The notes: generated by a model not told the origin, from the sequence alone. 64,000 nt of DNA from Flavobacteriaceae bacterium (GCA_030538275.1 JAUNUH010000003.1:155779-219778); one strand, 5' to 3'. Positions 34,581 through 44,518 are shown, counted from the first letter of the stretch. Made by a program: numbers and translations.

Positions 34581-35454
34581 AATATTCTTGGATCAAACTT
34601 TTTGGATAATTGCCTTGGGTACAGGATTATTAGGCGCAAGCAGCGGGATTTTAGGAAGTTTTGCCGTGCTCAAAAATCAAAGTTTGCTCGGAGATGCCAT
34701 TTCTCATGCCGCATTGCCCGGAATCGTTCTAGCTTATATTATTTCTGGCGAAAAATCGAGCATTTATTTACTTACTGGAGGACTTTTGTGCGGAATTCTA
34801 GGGGCGTTTTTTGTCCATGATATGGTGAAGAATTCCAAAATAAAAACAGACACAGCATTAGGAATAGTGCTATCCGTTTTGTTTGGATTGGGAATGATGC
34901 TTCTCACCTATGTTCAATCCATTCAGGATGCAGGACAGGCAGGACTGGAGATGTATTTGTTCGGGCAGGCTGCAACCATTTTGAAGAAGGATATTTACTT
35001 GATGCTTGCATTTTTAATTCCTTCCTTATTGCTAGTTTTGGCATTATGGAAAGAAATAAAAATTTATCTATTTGATAGTGAATACGCTGTAACTATTGGG
35101 ATTCCTGTAGAAAAAATCAATTTGCTTATAACCGTTTTGGTGGTGATTATCATTGTAATGGGGTTACAAACTGTGGGCGTCGTTCTCATGAGTTCACTTT
35201 TATTGGCTCCAGCTGCTGCAGCCAGACAATGGACAAATTCGTTGTCTAAAATGTTAGGAATTTCAGCTTTAATAGGTGCTGTGAGCGGTTTGGCAGGAAC
35301 ATATCTTAGCGCGGTAAGTATTAATTTACCCACAGGTCCCGTAATTGTACTCCTTGTTTCTGCCATTGTCTTCATTTCTATTTTAATTGCACCCAATCGA
35401 GGGTTAATCTTTAAGTATTTCAAAAAAAGTAAACTTCAACATCCTTTAAAATGA
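34573..35454 (+). CDS. Metal ABC transporter permease 1
   Basis: 293 residues with about eight membrane helices of the ABC-3 family: [27 protein letters not shown] near the N-terminus is the standard motif, and [19 protein letters not shown] is the coupling region. Overlaps both neighbours by 4 to 8 nt. Second membrane gene of the importer, resembling TroC. Confidence 0.93.
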   Translation: MIEIFLDQTFWIIALGTGLLGASSGILGSFAVLKNQSLLGDAISHAALPGIVLAYIISGEKSSIYLLTGGLLCGILGAFFVHDMVKNSKIKTDTALGIVLSVLFGLGMMLLTYVQSIQDAGQAGLEMYLFGQAATILKKDIYLMLAFLIPSLLLVLALWKEIKIYLFDSEYAVTIGIPVEKINLLITVLVVIIIVMGLQTVGVVLMSSLLLAPAAAARQWTNSLSKMLGISALIGAVSGLAGTYLSAVSINLPTGPVIVLLVSAIVFISILIAPNRGLIFKYFKKSKLQHPLK

Positions 35455-36560
35455 GTAGTTTCCAAATAGAAATACAAATTATAGCTGTTTTAGTAGCGCT
35501 GGCATGTGCTATTCCAGGTGTTTTTCTTGTATTGAGAAAAAATGCAATGGTTTCAGACGCTATCAGTCATTCTATTTTACCCGGAATTGTTGTTGGATTT
35601 TTTTTAACCCAGGATATTAATTCGCCAATTCTCATTTTGTTGGCTGCTATTACCGGTCTTCTTACCGTTTTTTTGGTGGAATGGATTCATAACACAGGAC
35701 TTGTAAAAGAAGATACTTCCATTGGTTTGGTATTTCCGGCCTTGTTCAGTATTGGAGTGCTCTTGATCAGTCGTGCTGTGGGAAATGTGCATTTAGATAT
35801 TGATGCAGTATTATTGGGGGAATTGGTTTTTGCTCCGTTTGATCGATTTTACTTCGATGAAGCAGATTGGGGTCCTAAATCTTTTTGGGTAATGGGCAGT
35901 ATTTTATTAGTGAATTTAATTTTATTACTTTTATTTTATAAGGAATTAAAAATCAGCACATTTGATGCGGGTTTGGCTGCTGCTTTCGGCTTTTCACCTA
36001 TTCTTATTCATTATATTTTGATGTTTGTTTCGTCTGTAACTATTGTTGGCGCTTTTGATGCCGTAGGTTCGGTTTTGGTGGTGGGATTGATTATCGTGCC
36101 AGCAGCCATTGCCAATTTATTCACCAACAGTTTACGTGGAATGATTGTGATATCCATGTTTTGTGCAGCAACTGCGGCCGTCTTGGGTTACTGGGTCGCA
36201 CATTGGATCAATGCTTCTATAGCAGGTACAATTATGGTGGTTCTTGGGGTGTTTTTTATCCTGTCTTATTTATTTTCTCCAGAACATGGTCGAATTATTC
36301 AAATCTTTCGGATGCGTCAACAAAAAGAAGAAATCTACCTGCTCACCATGTTGCTGCATTTGCAAAGTCATGAAGATAAAAGCGAGAAAAGTATCATGCA
36401 TTTACAAGAACATATCAATTGGACTGCAGAAAAATCAAATAAAATTATTCAATTAGCTCAAGAAAAAAAATTAATCAAGATACAAGCTGGAATGATTGTT
36501 TTAACTCCTAATGGAGAGGCATTCAGTGAATCCAAAATAAATGAAATTCTTAGGGGTTAA
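35451..36560 (+). CDS. Metal ABC transporter permease 2 with C-terminal winged-helix-like domain
   Basis: 369 residues, longer than a normal ABC-3 permease (about 280). Residues 1-280 are the membrane part (VLRKNAMVSDAISHSILPGI, VGSVLVVGLIIVPAAIANL). The last 75 residues (from about 295) are soluble and helical: IYLLTMLLHLQSHEDKSEK, an HTH-like INWTAEKSNKIIQLAQEKKLI and a wing-like IQAGMIVLTPNGEA, resembling the DNA-binding part of DtxR/MntR regulators. So the permease may carry its own metal-responsive or regulatory module. The fusion is seen directly; DNA binding is inference. Confidence 0.88.
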   Translation: MSSFQIEIQIIAVLVALACAIPGVFLVLRKNAMVSDAISHSILPGIVVGFFLTQDINSPILILLAAITGLLTVFLVEWIHNTGLVKEDTSIGLVFPALFSIGVLLISRAVGNVHLDIDAVLLGELVFAPFDRFYFDEADWGPKSFWVMGSILLVNLILLLLFYKELKISTFDAGLAAAFGFSPILIHYILMFVSSVTIVGAFDAVGSVLVVGLIIVPAAIANLFTNSLRGMIVISMFCAATAAVLGYWVAHWINASIAGTIMVVLGVFFILSYLFSPEHGRIIQIFRMRQQKEEIYLLTMLLHLQSHEDKSEKSIMHLQEHINWTAEKSNKIIQLAQEKKLIKIQAGMIVLTPNGEAFSESKINEILRG

Positions 36561-36945
36561 CAGGTTGAAAATCAATCTTTTTTAAATATAAAGTATCGTT
36601 TATTCTAAAAATGATTCCATTGGGTAAATCAACAAATTCGGGTTGAAAGTTATCTATCACACCCGATTGGCTCAGAATCCTCACGGTGTAGCGATTTCCT
36701 TGACGATGATTTTGGGTGATGTTTTGTTTAATTTTATTAAAAACAACCGAAACAGGCTTAATTTCAGGATTATTTAAGGAAAATTCTATTTGGTAACCTC
36801 TTTCCTCATGATGCATTAAGCTTTGATACATAGGTTTTGTAACCTTGAGTAAAAGGGGATAAGTGGCTGTTGACACGTGTTTACTACATGAAACATTTAT
36901 AATCAAAAAAATTAAAATTAATTTAAATCTTATTATCTTTTTCAT
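36550..36945 (-). CDS. Small lipoprotein of unknown function
   Basis: 131 residues. Signal peptide ending in NVSC (Cys20). The mature part is beta-rich (YQIEFSLNNPEIKPVSVVFNKI, GVIDNFQPEFVDLPNGIIF, DTLYLKKIDF), perhaps a small sandwich. No family recognised. Its 3' end overlaps the metal permease gene by 11 nt in convergent orientation. Confidence 0.75.
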   Translation of the reverse strand: MKKIIRFKLILIFLIINVSCSKHVSTATYPLLLKVTKPMYQSLMHHEERGYQIEFSLNNPEIKPVSVVFNKIKQNITQNHRQGNRYTVRILSQSGVIDNFQPEFVDLPNGIIFRINDTLYLKKIDFQPVNP

Positions 36946-36993
36946 AAATTTACATCAAATGATTTGTGGAAATAAAATATAAAATTAACAAAA

Positions 36994-38448
36994 ATGAATA
37001 AACTTTTTAATCTCATTTTAGTCATATTTTTTTTGTTTTTCTTTTCCTGCAACAATGATGACGGCAATTCTGCAAGTTCGAGAAGTGTAAATGATTTTGT
37101 TTGGAAAGGATTGAATTCTTGGTATTATTGGAAACCTCAAGTATCTGATTTACAAGACAACAGATTTAATTCAAATCGAGATTATGAATCTTTTATCAAC
37201 GGAAAAACACCTGAAAATCTCTTTTTTTCTCTATTGTATAATTACCCCAACGATGATCAGTTTTCTTGGATAGTGGATGATGTAAATGCTTTGTTGGAAA
37301 GATTCTCGGGAATAGAAACAACCAACGGAATGGATTTTTATCTATTTAGACATTCGGGTTCAAATCAAGCTCTGGCAGGTATTGTAAATTATGTTGTACC
37401 CGGTTCTTCTGCTGCCCTTCAAGGCATAAAACGTGGTGATGTCTTTTTTGCCGTAAATGGAAGCCCACTCAACACCAACAATTATTTGCAATTATATGAC
37501 CACCAAGTATCAATAACTTTTGCCAATGATGCGGCTATGAATTCAAATGAATTAATTTTTTCTGGAGCTTACGAAAAACATTTAATTGCGCAACAGCTAG
37601 AGATTAATCCTGTTCATTATGCTACCGTATTTGACGGGAATCAACGCAGGGCTGGATATCTTGTTTATAATGGGTTCAAGGCGAATTATAACGATGAATT
37701 GAATGCCGTTTTCGGAGAATTCAGAAACGCTGGAATCACAGATTTAATTTTAGATTTGCGTTACAACCGTGGCGGATCGCTACCATCTGCGTTAGCCTTG
37801 GCGCAAATGATAACGGGCAGATTCACAGGTAGTCCATTTGTGAGGCTTGATTTTAACGACAGTCATAATTCGCTGGATAAACAGTTTAATTTTGAATCGC
37901 AAATGACGATTTATAATTTTGTTAATGGCCAAAATGTGCCTGCAGGAACTCAAAGCATTAATTCATTAAATTTAAATAACGTTTATATACTTACTACAGC
38001 CAATACGGCTTCTGCCAGCGAATTGATTATTTCTGGTCTAGATGCTTATATAGACGTAGTGGTGATTGGATCCGAAACACGAGGAAAATTTGTGGGTTCT
38101 AGAACTTTGGTAGATCATCCAGCTTCTGATTTTATGGACATTAGTCAACGAAGTCGTCTTCATAATTATGCTATGCAGCCTATTGTTTTTGCTTATTTTA
38201 ATGCTCAAAATGAAATTTTCTTATCTGGAATTCAGGCCGATTACAATATTTCATTTTCACAATATGTAGGTACATTAGGAAATTTTGGTGACCCGAATTC
38301 GGATGCAGCTTTAGCCAATGCTCTCTCGGTTATAGGGGGATTTTCTTCGCGCACAAATCTACCTGTTTATGAGCACATTCAACAATATGTAAGCACAAAA
38401 GAATTACAAGAAATAGGAAAGGAATTGTATTTGGAGCCAGGATCATAG
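36994..38448 (+). CDS. S41 family peptidase (C-terminal processing protease-like), lipoprotein
   Basis: 484 residues. Lipobox FFSC (Cys19). N-terminal helical cap with VNDFVWKGLNSWYYWKP, a PDZ-like domain (VVPGSSAALQGIKRGDVFFAVNG, about 130-175), then the S41 core: DLILDLRYNRGGSLPSALALA and the nucleophile region TANTASASELIISGL, where Ser is the expected catalytic residue; a Lys follows in TRGKFVGS. Flavobacteriia have several such cell-surface S41 proteins, probably for peptide degradation. Single gene. Confidence 0.88.
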   Translation: MNKLFNLILVIFFLFFFSCNNDDGNSASSRSVNDFVWKGLNSWYYWKPQVSDLQDNRFNSNRDYESFINGKTPENLFFSLLYNYPNDDQFSWIVDDVNALLERFSGIETTNGMDFYLFRHSGSNQALAGIVNYVVPGSSAALQGIKRGDVFFAVNGSPLNTNNYLQLYDHQVSITFANDAAMNSNELIFSGAYEKHLIAQQLEINPVHYATVFDGNQRRAGYLVYNGFKANYNDELNAVFGEFRNAGITDLILDLRYNRGGSLPSALALAQMITGRFTGSPFVRLDFNDSHNSLDKQFNFESQMTIYNFVNGQNVPAGTQSINSLNLNNVYILTTANTASASELIISGLDAYIDVVVIGSETRGKFVGSRTLVDHPASDFMDISQRSRLHNYAMQPIVFAYFNAQNEIFLSGIQADYNISFSQYVGTLGNFGDPNSDAALANALSVIGGFSSRTNLPVYEHIQQYVSTKELQEIGKELYLEPGS

Positions 38449-38451
38449 AAA

Positions 38452-38490
38452 AATAATAAAAAAAAGAGAATCAATTGCTTGATTCTCTTT
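38452..38490 (-). terminator. Intrinsic terminator of the initiator tRNA gene
   Basis: AAAGAGAATCAA (38463-38474) and TTGATTCTCTTT (38479-38490) form a 12-bp perfect stem with a 4-nt loop; on the minus strand the T tract follows. The S41 gene ends just beside it on the other strand. Confidence 0.85.
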
Positions 38491-38497
38491 GGCTTAG

Positions 38498-38570
38498 TAG
38501 CGGGGGTTGGACTCGAACCAACGACCTTCGGGTTATGAGCCCGACGAGATACCGACTTCTCCACCCCGCG
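38498..38570 (-). tRNA. Initiator tRNA-fMet (anticodon CAT)
   Basis: 73 nt on the minus strand, 38570 to 38498. Acceptor CGCGGGG/CCCCGCT leaves the 1-72 pair unpaired (C-T), D stem GAGA/TCTC, anticodon stem TCGGG/CCCGA with three G-C pairs next to loop CTCATAA, T stem GTTGG/CCAAC. The open first pair and the GGG/CCC anticodon stem are initiator features. CCA is not encoded. Confidence 0.93.
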
Positions 38571-38754
38571 ATTTGGACTGCAAATATATAACAGTTTTTT
38601 GAACTGTGCAAATTAAAATCAAAAATACCTAAGAATTATCTGGAAATATAGAAAATTGAATGCGTTAAATTAAGGGTAATAATCAAGTTCTGAAGTCTAA
38701 GTTGTAAGCATTTTTCATTCCTTTTTTCTACCTTTAGCGCAAAATAGATTTATC

Positions 38755-39519
38755 GTGGTTCGTGCCAAAAAACATTTAGGTCAGCATTTTTTGAATGATT
38801 TGCAAATCGCAGAAAACATTGTGAATGCGCTTAGCTGGCAAGGCTATAATCAAGTTCTTGAAATTGGACCAGGCACGGGAGTTTTAACTCAATATTTAAT
38901 CCATCAAAACAGAAAAGTATCTGTTGTCGAGATAGATAAAGAATCAGTTGAGTTTTTACAAAAAAAATATAATGGCATTCGAGAGAATTTGCCTGTATTT
39001 TCAGAAGATTTTTTACAAATGAATTTGAAGGCTATTTTTGACAATCAAGTAGCTATAATCGGGAATTTTCCCTATAATATTTCATCTCAAATTCTCTTCA
39101 AAGTTGTTGAAAATAAAGAACTTGTGCCAGAGGTAGTAGGTATGTTTCAGAAAGAAGTTGCCGAAAGAGTAGCAGCAAAACATGGAAACAAAACCTATGG
39201 CGTAATTTCAGTATTGATTCAAGCCTATTATGATGTTGAATATCTATTTACTGTTCATGAACATGTATTTACGCCACCTCCCAAGGTAAAATCAGGCGTT
39301 ATTCGACTCAAAAGAAAGGAAAAAGAACCAGATTGTAATCCAGCCAAATTCAAACAAGTAGTAAAATCTGGTTTCAGCCAAAGAAGAAAAACATTGCGAA
39401 ACGCGCTCAAAAGCACACAAGATATTGAAAAACTGAATAAGCATCCTTTTCTAAACCTACGCGCCGAGCAATTATCGGTAGAAGATTTTGTCGAATTAAC
39501 TCAAATTTTATCTGCATGA
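38755..39519 (+). CDS. rsmA: 16S rRNA dimethyladenosine transferase
   Basis: 254 residues from a GTG at 38755. Motifs: AKKHLGQHFLND (N-terminal), SAM motif LEIGPGTGVLTQYL, VVEIDKE and the catalytic-type NFPYNISSQI, then FTPPPKVKSGVIRL and FSQRRKTLRNAL in the C-terminal helical part. It dimethylates A1518 and A1519 of 16S rRNA (KsgA). The stop overlaps the mgtE start (ATGA). A -7-like TACCTTTA lies at 38729-38736. Confidence 0.96.
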   Translation: MVRAKKHLGQHFLNDLQIAENIVNALSWQGYNQVLEIGPGTGVLTQYLIHQNRKVSVVEIDKESVEFLQKKYNGIRENLPVFSEDFLQMNLKAIFDNQVAIIGNFPYNISSQILFKVVENKELVPEVVGMFQKEVAERVAAKHGNKTYGVISVLIQAYYDVEYLFTVHEHVFTPPPKVKSGVIRLKRKEKEPDCNPAKFKQVVKSGFSQRRKTLRNALKSTQDIEKLNKHPFLNLRAEQLSVEDFVELTQILSA

Positions 39520-40868
39520 ATGAAATAAATTTCAAAGAAATTCGCAATCAACTCGCTTTTACCATAGCCGAAAGAAATCCTAGAGCCACCGTAGAAATTA
39601 TAAAGGATCTACACAATGCAGATATTGCAGAACTTTTTGAAGATCTGGAGGTTGATGAGCAATTATTTTTATTGTCCACGCTAGAAAATGAAGATTTTGC
39701 AGCAGTCGTCTTTGAATTGGAAGAAGAAGACCGTAAAAAATTATTACAAAATCTTTCTTCAAAACAAATTGCCGAACATGTTATCAACGAGCTCGAAACC
39801 GATGATGCGGCAGACGTAATCGCCGAATTGTCTGACGAGCAGAAAATCGAAGTTATCAGTGAAATTGATGATGAAGAACATGCCAGAGATATTGTAGAGC
39901 TATTGCGCTATGACGAGGACACAGCAGGTGGATTAATGGGAAAAGAGCTTGTGAAAGTCAATCAAAACTGGAGCGTGATTACCGCCGTGCGTGAAATGCG
40001 GAAACAGGCCGAATTTATGGAAGAAGTTTATTCGATTTATGTGGTTGATGATCATGATAAACTTTTGGGAACACTTTCATTGAAAAGTTTGTTGACCACA
40101 TCGAGTAATACACGTATTTCTGATGTGTATAATCCCAAATTTTATGCAGTTTCGGTAACAGATTCCGCAGAAAGTGTAGCTATTGATATTCAAAAATATG
40201 ACTTATTTGAAATGCCTGTAATCGATGAGTTGGGTAGGCTTGTAGGTCATATTACTGTGGATGACGTATTAGATGTAATTCGCGAACAAACGGATCGCGA
40301 TTATCAATTGGCATCGGGTATCTCAGAAGATGTAGATATGCACGATAGTTTGTGGCATCTTACAAAAGCGCGATTGCCCTGGCTTTTGATTGGTGTGGCA
40401 GGAAGCTTGGTGAGCTCGCGGATTTTGGATGGAAATTTGGGAGCCATGGAAAAAATTCCCATGTTGATTTTATTTATTCCATTAATTGCTGCCACAGCTG
40501 GAAATATGGGTGTACAATCTTCTGCCATCGTAGTACAAGCCTTGGCGCAAGGAAATATGCGGGGTACACTGTGGCAAAATCTAGGCAAAGAGGTCTCCAT
40601 GGGTATGATTAGCGGATTTGCGCTCTCTATTTTACTTTTTGCGTTCAGTTATTTCTTGTATGGTGATTTTATGGCGGGATTAACGATTTCTATTTCTCTA
40701 TTTGCAGTCGTTTTGGTGGCCGCAATAGTTGGTACAACCATTCCGCTTATCCTCTCAAAAAGAGGAATAGATCCTGCAATTGCTACAGGTCCTTTTATTA
40801 CCACCAGCAATGATGTCATTGGAATTAGTATTTATTTTTTGGTAGCACGTTTGATTTTAGGAATTTAA
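39516..40868 (+). CDS. mgtE: Magnesium transporter MgtE
   Basis: 450 residues in MgtE order: N-terminal superhelical domain rich in acidic residues (about 1-125), two CBS domains (about 135-250; VYSIYVVDDHDKLLGTLSLKSL and DVLDVIREQ), then five membrane helices with the channel motif PLIAATAGNMGVQSSAIVVQALA and GTTIPLILSKRGIDPAIATGP. It is a Mg2+ channel gated by Mg2+ at the cytosolic domains. Coupled to rsmA by a 4-nt overlap. Convergent with the next gene, 3 nt apart. Confidence 0.96.
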   Translation: MNEINFKEIRNQLAFTIAERNPRATVEIIKDLHNADIAELFEDLEVDEQLFLLSTLENEDFAAVVFELEEEDRKKLLQNLSSKQIAEHVINELETDDAADVIAELSDEQKIEVISEIDDEEHARDIVELLRYDEDTAGGLMGKELVKVNQNWSVITAVREMRKQAEFMEEVYSIYVVDDHDKLLGTLSLKSLLTTSSNTRISDVYNPKFYAVSVTDSAESVAIDIQKYDLFEMPVIDELGRLVGHITVDDVLDVIREQTDRDYQLASGISEDVDMHDSLWHLTKARLPWLLIGVAGSLVSSRILDGNLGAMEKIPMLILFIPLIAATAGNMGVQSSAIVVQALAQGNMRGTLWQNLGKEVSMGMISGFALSILLFAFSYFLYGDFMAGLTISISLFAVVLVAAIVGTTIPLILSKRGIDPAIATGPFITTSNDVIGISIYFLVARLILGI

Positions 40869-40871
40869 ATT

Positions 40872-42080
40872 TTATTTCTTTTTTGGGTCTTTACCTGTCC
40901 AGATTTTCCAAATATTTTTTACTCTTTGAAACCGATGGGTTTTGGGAGATTTAGAAATTTCGCCCGGTAACTGTTGTTTTTGGTTTGGCTTTTCAGGCGT
41001 AGTGGGTTTTTGGGTAAAATCAATTTCATCTTCATAAAGTTCCTCACCCATTAACAATGCCAAAGGCTGCAAACCAGTAATATGTCTGAAAACTTTTTTG
41101 AGCATAGCAATAAATGGAATGGATAAAATCATACCCGCAACTCCCCAAACAAATCCACCAGCAATCAAGGCTATAAATGCTGTAAGCGCATTAACACTCG
41201 TATTACTGCCAACTATTTTTGGCGTTAAAAAATTACCTTCTATCGTTTGTATTACAATAAATCCAACTAAAATAAATAATGTCGAAGTGCCATCCATCGT
41301 CACCAAAGCATATAGAATGGGTAAAGCAGCCCCCAGATAGGTGCCGATATAGGGAATGATAATGAGCAAAGCGGCCATAATCCCAAACATGATAGCATAA
41401 TCTACCCCGATAATGAGTAACATAACCGAATTTGCAACGCCAAGAATGAGCATAACTGTTAATAGACCAATGATATAGCTTTTTCCAATGCCTTGCACTT
41501 CGTAAAGGATTTTTTCAACTATTGGTCTTTTCTCAACCGAAAAAAAATAGGTAATTCCTTTTTTGATGCCCTTACGATAAAGCAATAATAAAAATACATA
41601 AACAGGCACTAAAAATCCATTCGCCAAGATATAGGAAGTTTGAGAAAAAGTCGAACTTAAAAGGGAGCCGCCACTTTTTTGAATATATCCAAAAACTTGT
41701 TGCTGTACAAATTGTTGATCTATCGGAGGAAGAAAAGTAAAAGTATTATTAAATTTGTTAATGCCTTGATTTAGAATTTTTTGAAAATTCTCCGTAAAAT
41801 TCTGAAAATCTGAAATGATATTGGCAATTTGAGAACCAAAGAAAAATGAAATTCCAAAAATTATAGAAACTACGGCCGCAAAAACCAAAATAATGGCCAA
41901 AATGCTCGGAATCTTGCGCCGCTCCAACCATCGTACAGCAGGCGTAAGAATAAATGCCAGTAATAATGAAAAACTAAAAGGAATCAAGAATCCCTTGGCA
42001 TATACCAAAGCAGCGACAGATAATAATATGCCGCCGATGATATAAAAATAGTTTTTTGGAGAAAAAGTAAAACTTGCCAT
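40872..42080 (-). CDS. AI-2E family transporter (PerM-like)
   Basis: 402 residues. Eight or so membrane segments; PYIGTYLGAALPILYALVT and IQTIEGNFLTPKIVGSNTSVNALTAFIALI are family signatures, and VWGVAGMILSIPFIAMLKKV follows. The C-terminal 75 residues are basic, Pro/Lys/Gln-rich and cytosolic (EKPNQKQQLPGEISKSPK). Family members include the YdgG/TqsA exporter and Na+/H+ antiporters; the substrate here is unknown. Confidence 0.88.
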   Translation of the reverse strand: MASFTFSPKNYFYIIGGILLSVAALVYAKGFLIPFSFSLLLAFILTPAVRWLERRKIPSILAIILVFAAVVSIIFGISFFFGSQIANIISDFQNFTENFQKILNQGINKFNNTFTFLPPIDQQFVQQQVFGYIQKSGGSLLSSTFSQTSYILANGFLVPVYVFLLLLYRKGIKKGITYFFSVEKRPIVEKILYEVQGIGKSYIIGLLTVMLILGVANSVMLLIIGVDYAIMFGIMAALLIIIPYIGTYLGAALPILYALVTMDGTSTLFILVGFIVIQTIEGNFLTPKIVGSNTSVNALTAFIALIAGGFVWGVAGMILSIPFIAMLKKVFRHITGLQPLALLMGEELYEDEIDFTQKPTTPEKPNQKQQLPGEISKSPKTHRFQRVKNIWKIWTGKDPKKK

Positions 42081-42158
42081 AAGTTGGGTTTAATTTATTT
42101 TAATTTCGAAATGGAGCTAAATGCTTTTTAAATGAATTAAATATAATAAAATAAATTA

Positions 42159-42692
42159 TTATTTGATATTTTGCCAATATTCATCGTATTCGTGCGAGAT
42201 AAATCCATCATAGCAATCAACAGGTTCCAAATCTTTCATGAGTCCAAATTGAATGGAATCATAACTCACAAACAAGACTTCGTTCACATTCGCACCTTCT
42301 TTAATGGGACCAAATCCCTCACTCAAAGTGTTTCCACGTTTCAAATAAATTTTTTCTGTCACAGAAACCATGCCCTCCGACATCATTTTATAGTTTCCAA
42401 ACAAGGTGTCACCCTGCATTTCACCCGAATAGTAACCAAATGAACCATCTTTTTGAAAATTGGAATGTATGAGCCTTCCACTGAATTTTTTCCCTTCAAA
42501 TCGCAGTTGTAAAAACGCACTATCCTTGTTGTATGCATACAACAAGCATTGTTCGTAGGTATCTATAGACTCAGAATCTCCGATTTTTTCTTGATCTCCT
42601 GCAATTTCGGTAGAACTATTTACATGAGTTTCTTTTTTATCACACGAAAAAAGAAATAAAAAAAGACTGAATAAGGTAATTATGGATTTCAT
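42159..42692 (-). CDS. Lipoprotein of unknown function
   Basis: 177 residues from the ATG at 42692 (MKSIITLFSLFLFLFSC, Cys17 lipobox); the longer frame adds 11 residues before the signal peptide. The mature part has a repeated beta pattern (QLRFEGKKFSGRLIHSNFQKD, SFGYYSGEMQGDTLFGNYKM) and a closing region with Tyr/Asp/Cys. I do not recognise the family. Confidence 0.75.
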   Translation of the reverse strand: MKSIITLFSLFLFLFSCDKKETHVNSSTEIAGDQEKIGDSESIDTYEQCLLYAYNKDSAFLQLRFEGKKFSGRLIHSNFQKDGSFGYYSGEMQGDTLFGNYKMMSEGMVSVTEKIYLKRGNTLSEGFGPIKEGANVNEVLFVSYDSIQFGLMKDLEPVDCYDGFISHEYDEYWQNIK

Positions 42693-42798
42693 TTCAAAAA
42701 GATTTATTTCAATATTGTTTTTCAAACTTTAAACCAATAAATAATATTGAACCCATTTTTTCTGGAAAAAGTAAAATTAATTTGAAATTGTATAAAAT

Positions 42799-42826
42799 AT
42801 GACAGACCTATTTTGGACAATTTGTC
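42799..42826 (+). promoter_or_regulatory. Candidate operator upstream of htrA
   Basis: A perfect palindrome GACAATTTGTC at 42816-42826 and an upstream half-site ATGACAGAC at 42799-42807 lie about 145 nt before the HtrA start. Paired TGACA/TGTCA elements could bind a stress regulator. Not proven by the sequence alone. Confidence 0.35.
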
Positions 42827-42970
42827 AGTTGAAATCATTTGTACAGGCGAATTTCATTAAAAATTGGTTAAACATGTTAATGCGCTGTTAATGCCGTTCA
42901 TAGATACAATTATTTGGTACTAAATTTGTTAAAATGGATGAAGTATAATTAATAATTGAGTACATTGAAA

Positions 42971-44497
42971 ATGAAGAATATATTGTCGTATGCACTTGTA
43001 GGAGTTTTGAGCGCAGGAACTACGTATGGATTAATCGAATACGCCTCACCCAATGGCTTTTTTAATCAAAAAGAAACATCGCAATTGAATGACTCCATGC
43101 AAAACAATGCCCATTTTGCATCTTTTAACTATTCCTCTAGCGGGACTATAATGCCCGATTTTACATCGGCTGCAGAGCGTTCTGTAAATGCCGTTGTGAG
43201 TATCAAAAATTTTGGAAATCAGAATTCACAATCCAGAAGAGGACAAAATCCGTTTGATTTCTTTAATGACCCATTTTTTGATCAATTTTTTGATCGAGGA
43301 CAGCAACGTCAACAATTTGATGAAGATATGCCAAGTGGCGCCGGGTCTGGAGTTTTGATTTCTGAAGATGGGTATATAGTTACAAATAATCACGTAATTG
43401 CAGATGCAAGCAAACTCGAAGTTACACTCAATAATCAACAAACATATACCGCCAAAGTAATTGGTGCAGACCCAAATACAGATATTGCTCTCATCAAAAT
43501 CGATGAAGACAATTTGCCATTTCTTACATTTAATAATTCAGACAATTTAAAAGTAGGTGAGTGGGTTTTGGCTATTGGTAATCCATTCGGATTGAATTCA
43601 ACAGTTACGGCAGGAATTGTATCTGCCAAAGGACGTGGAATCGGTATTTTGAGACAAAGTGGAGACCATCCTATAGAATCTTTTATACAGACAGATGCAG
43701 CCATCAATCCAGGTAACTCTGGTGGCGCATTAATCAATACAAATGGACATCTTGTCGGAATCAATACAGCAATTTACTCACAAACAGGCTCTTATGCTGG
43801 ATATGGATTTGCAGTGCCAGCCAGTATCGTACAAAAAGTTGTCAACGATTTCAAGACCTATGGAATGGTTCAACGCGGTTATATCGGAATAGAAGGTATG
43901 GATTTGTCCAACGAAAGAGATGTTAGAGATTATAATAGAAGAACAGGCAACAATGTAAAAACCAGCCATGGATTTATGGTTACAGGTTTGTCAGAAAAAG
44001 GTGGTGCCATAGAAGCCGGAATAGAAGAAGGTGATATTGTAAAAGAAGTTGACGGCAGAAGAATTACATCCTTTGCAGCTCTATCAGCCGCCGTTGGAGG
44101 CAAAAATCCTGGCGACAAAGTAGATGTGGTAGTGATTCGGGATGGAAAAGAGCGCACCTACAAAGTGATGCTCAAAGATTTACAAGGAAATGCCAATACA
44201 CGCTCGATAGATGATTTGACCGTGATGGAGAAAATGGGAGGTAAGTTTGAACCGCTTACAGATAAACAAAAAGTTCAATATGGAATCGATTCTGGAGTGC
44301 TGGTAACCGAGGTTAATAGAACAGGGATTTTAAAAGATATCGGAATCAACCAAGGATATATTATAATGAAAGTTAATAACAAAGAAGTAAATTCTGGTAA
44401 GGATATCGAAAAAATTCTGAAAAATTACAAAGGCAATGTATCTCTCAACTTTGTCGATAGATACGGTAGAATTTATACCAAAGGCTTTAGCTTTTAA
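42971..44497 (+). CDS. degP: Periplasmic serine protease HtrA/DegP-like
   Basis: 508 residues from the ATG at 42971 (MKNILSYALVGVLSAGTTYG). Catalytic triad His141 (NNHVIADAS), Asp171 (NTDIALIKID) and Ser250 (INPGNSGGALIN). An Arg/Gln/Phe-rich loop (about residues 83-118) precedes the protease domain, as in DegP LA loops. Two PDZ domains follow (about 300-385 and 410-508; VTGLSEKGGAIEAGIEEGDIV and VLVTEVNRTGILKDIG). It degrades or refolds misfolded envelope proteins. A palindromic element lies upstream and a strong terminator downstream. Confidence 0.95.
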   Translation: MKNILSYALVGVLSAGTTYGLIEYASPNGFFNQKETSQLNDSMQNNAHFASFNYSSSGTIMPDFTSAAERSVNAVVSIKNFGNQNSQSRRGQNPFDFFNDPFFDQFFDRGQQRQQFDEDMPSGAGSGVLISEDGYIVTNNHVIADASKLEVTLNNQQTYTAKVIGADPNTDIALIKIDEDNLPFLTFNNSDNLKVGEWVLAIGNPFGLNSTVTAGIVSAKGRGIGILRQSGDHPIESFIQTDAAINPGNSGGALINTNGHLVGINTAIYSQTGSYAGYGFAVPASIVQKVVNDFKTYGMVQRGYIGIEGMDLSNERDVRDYNRRTGNNVKTSHGFMVTGLSEKGGAIEAGIEEGDIVKEVDGRRITSFAALSAAVGGKNPGDKVDVVVIRDGKERTYKVMLKDLQGNANTRSIDDLTVMEKMGGKFEPLTDKQKVQYGIDSGVLVTEVNRTGILKDIGINQGYIIMKVNNKEVNSGKDIEKILKNYKGNVSLNFVDRYGRIYTKGFSF

Positions 44498-44518
44498 TTA
44501 AAAAAGCTTAAAAATCAA

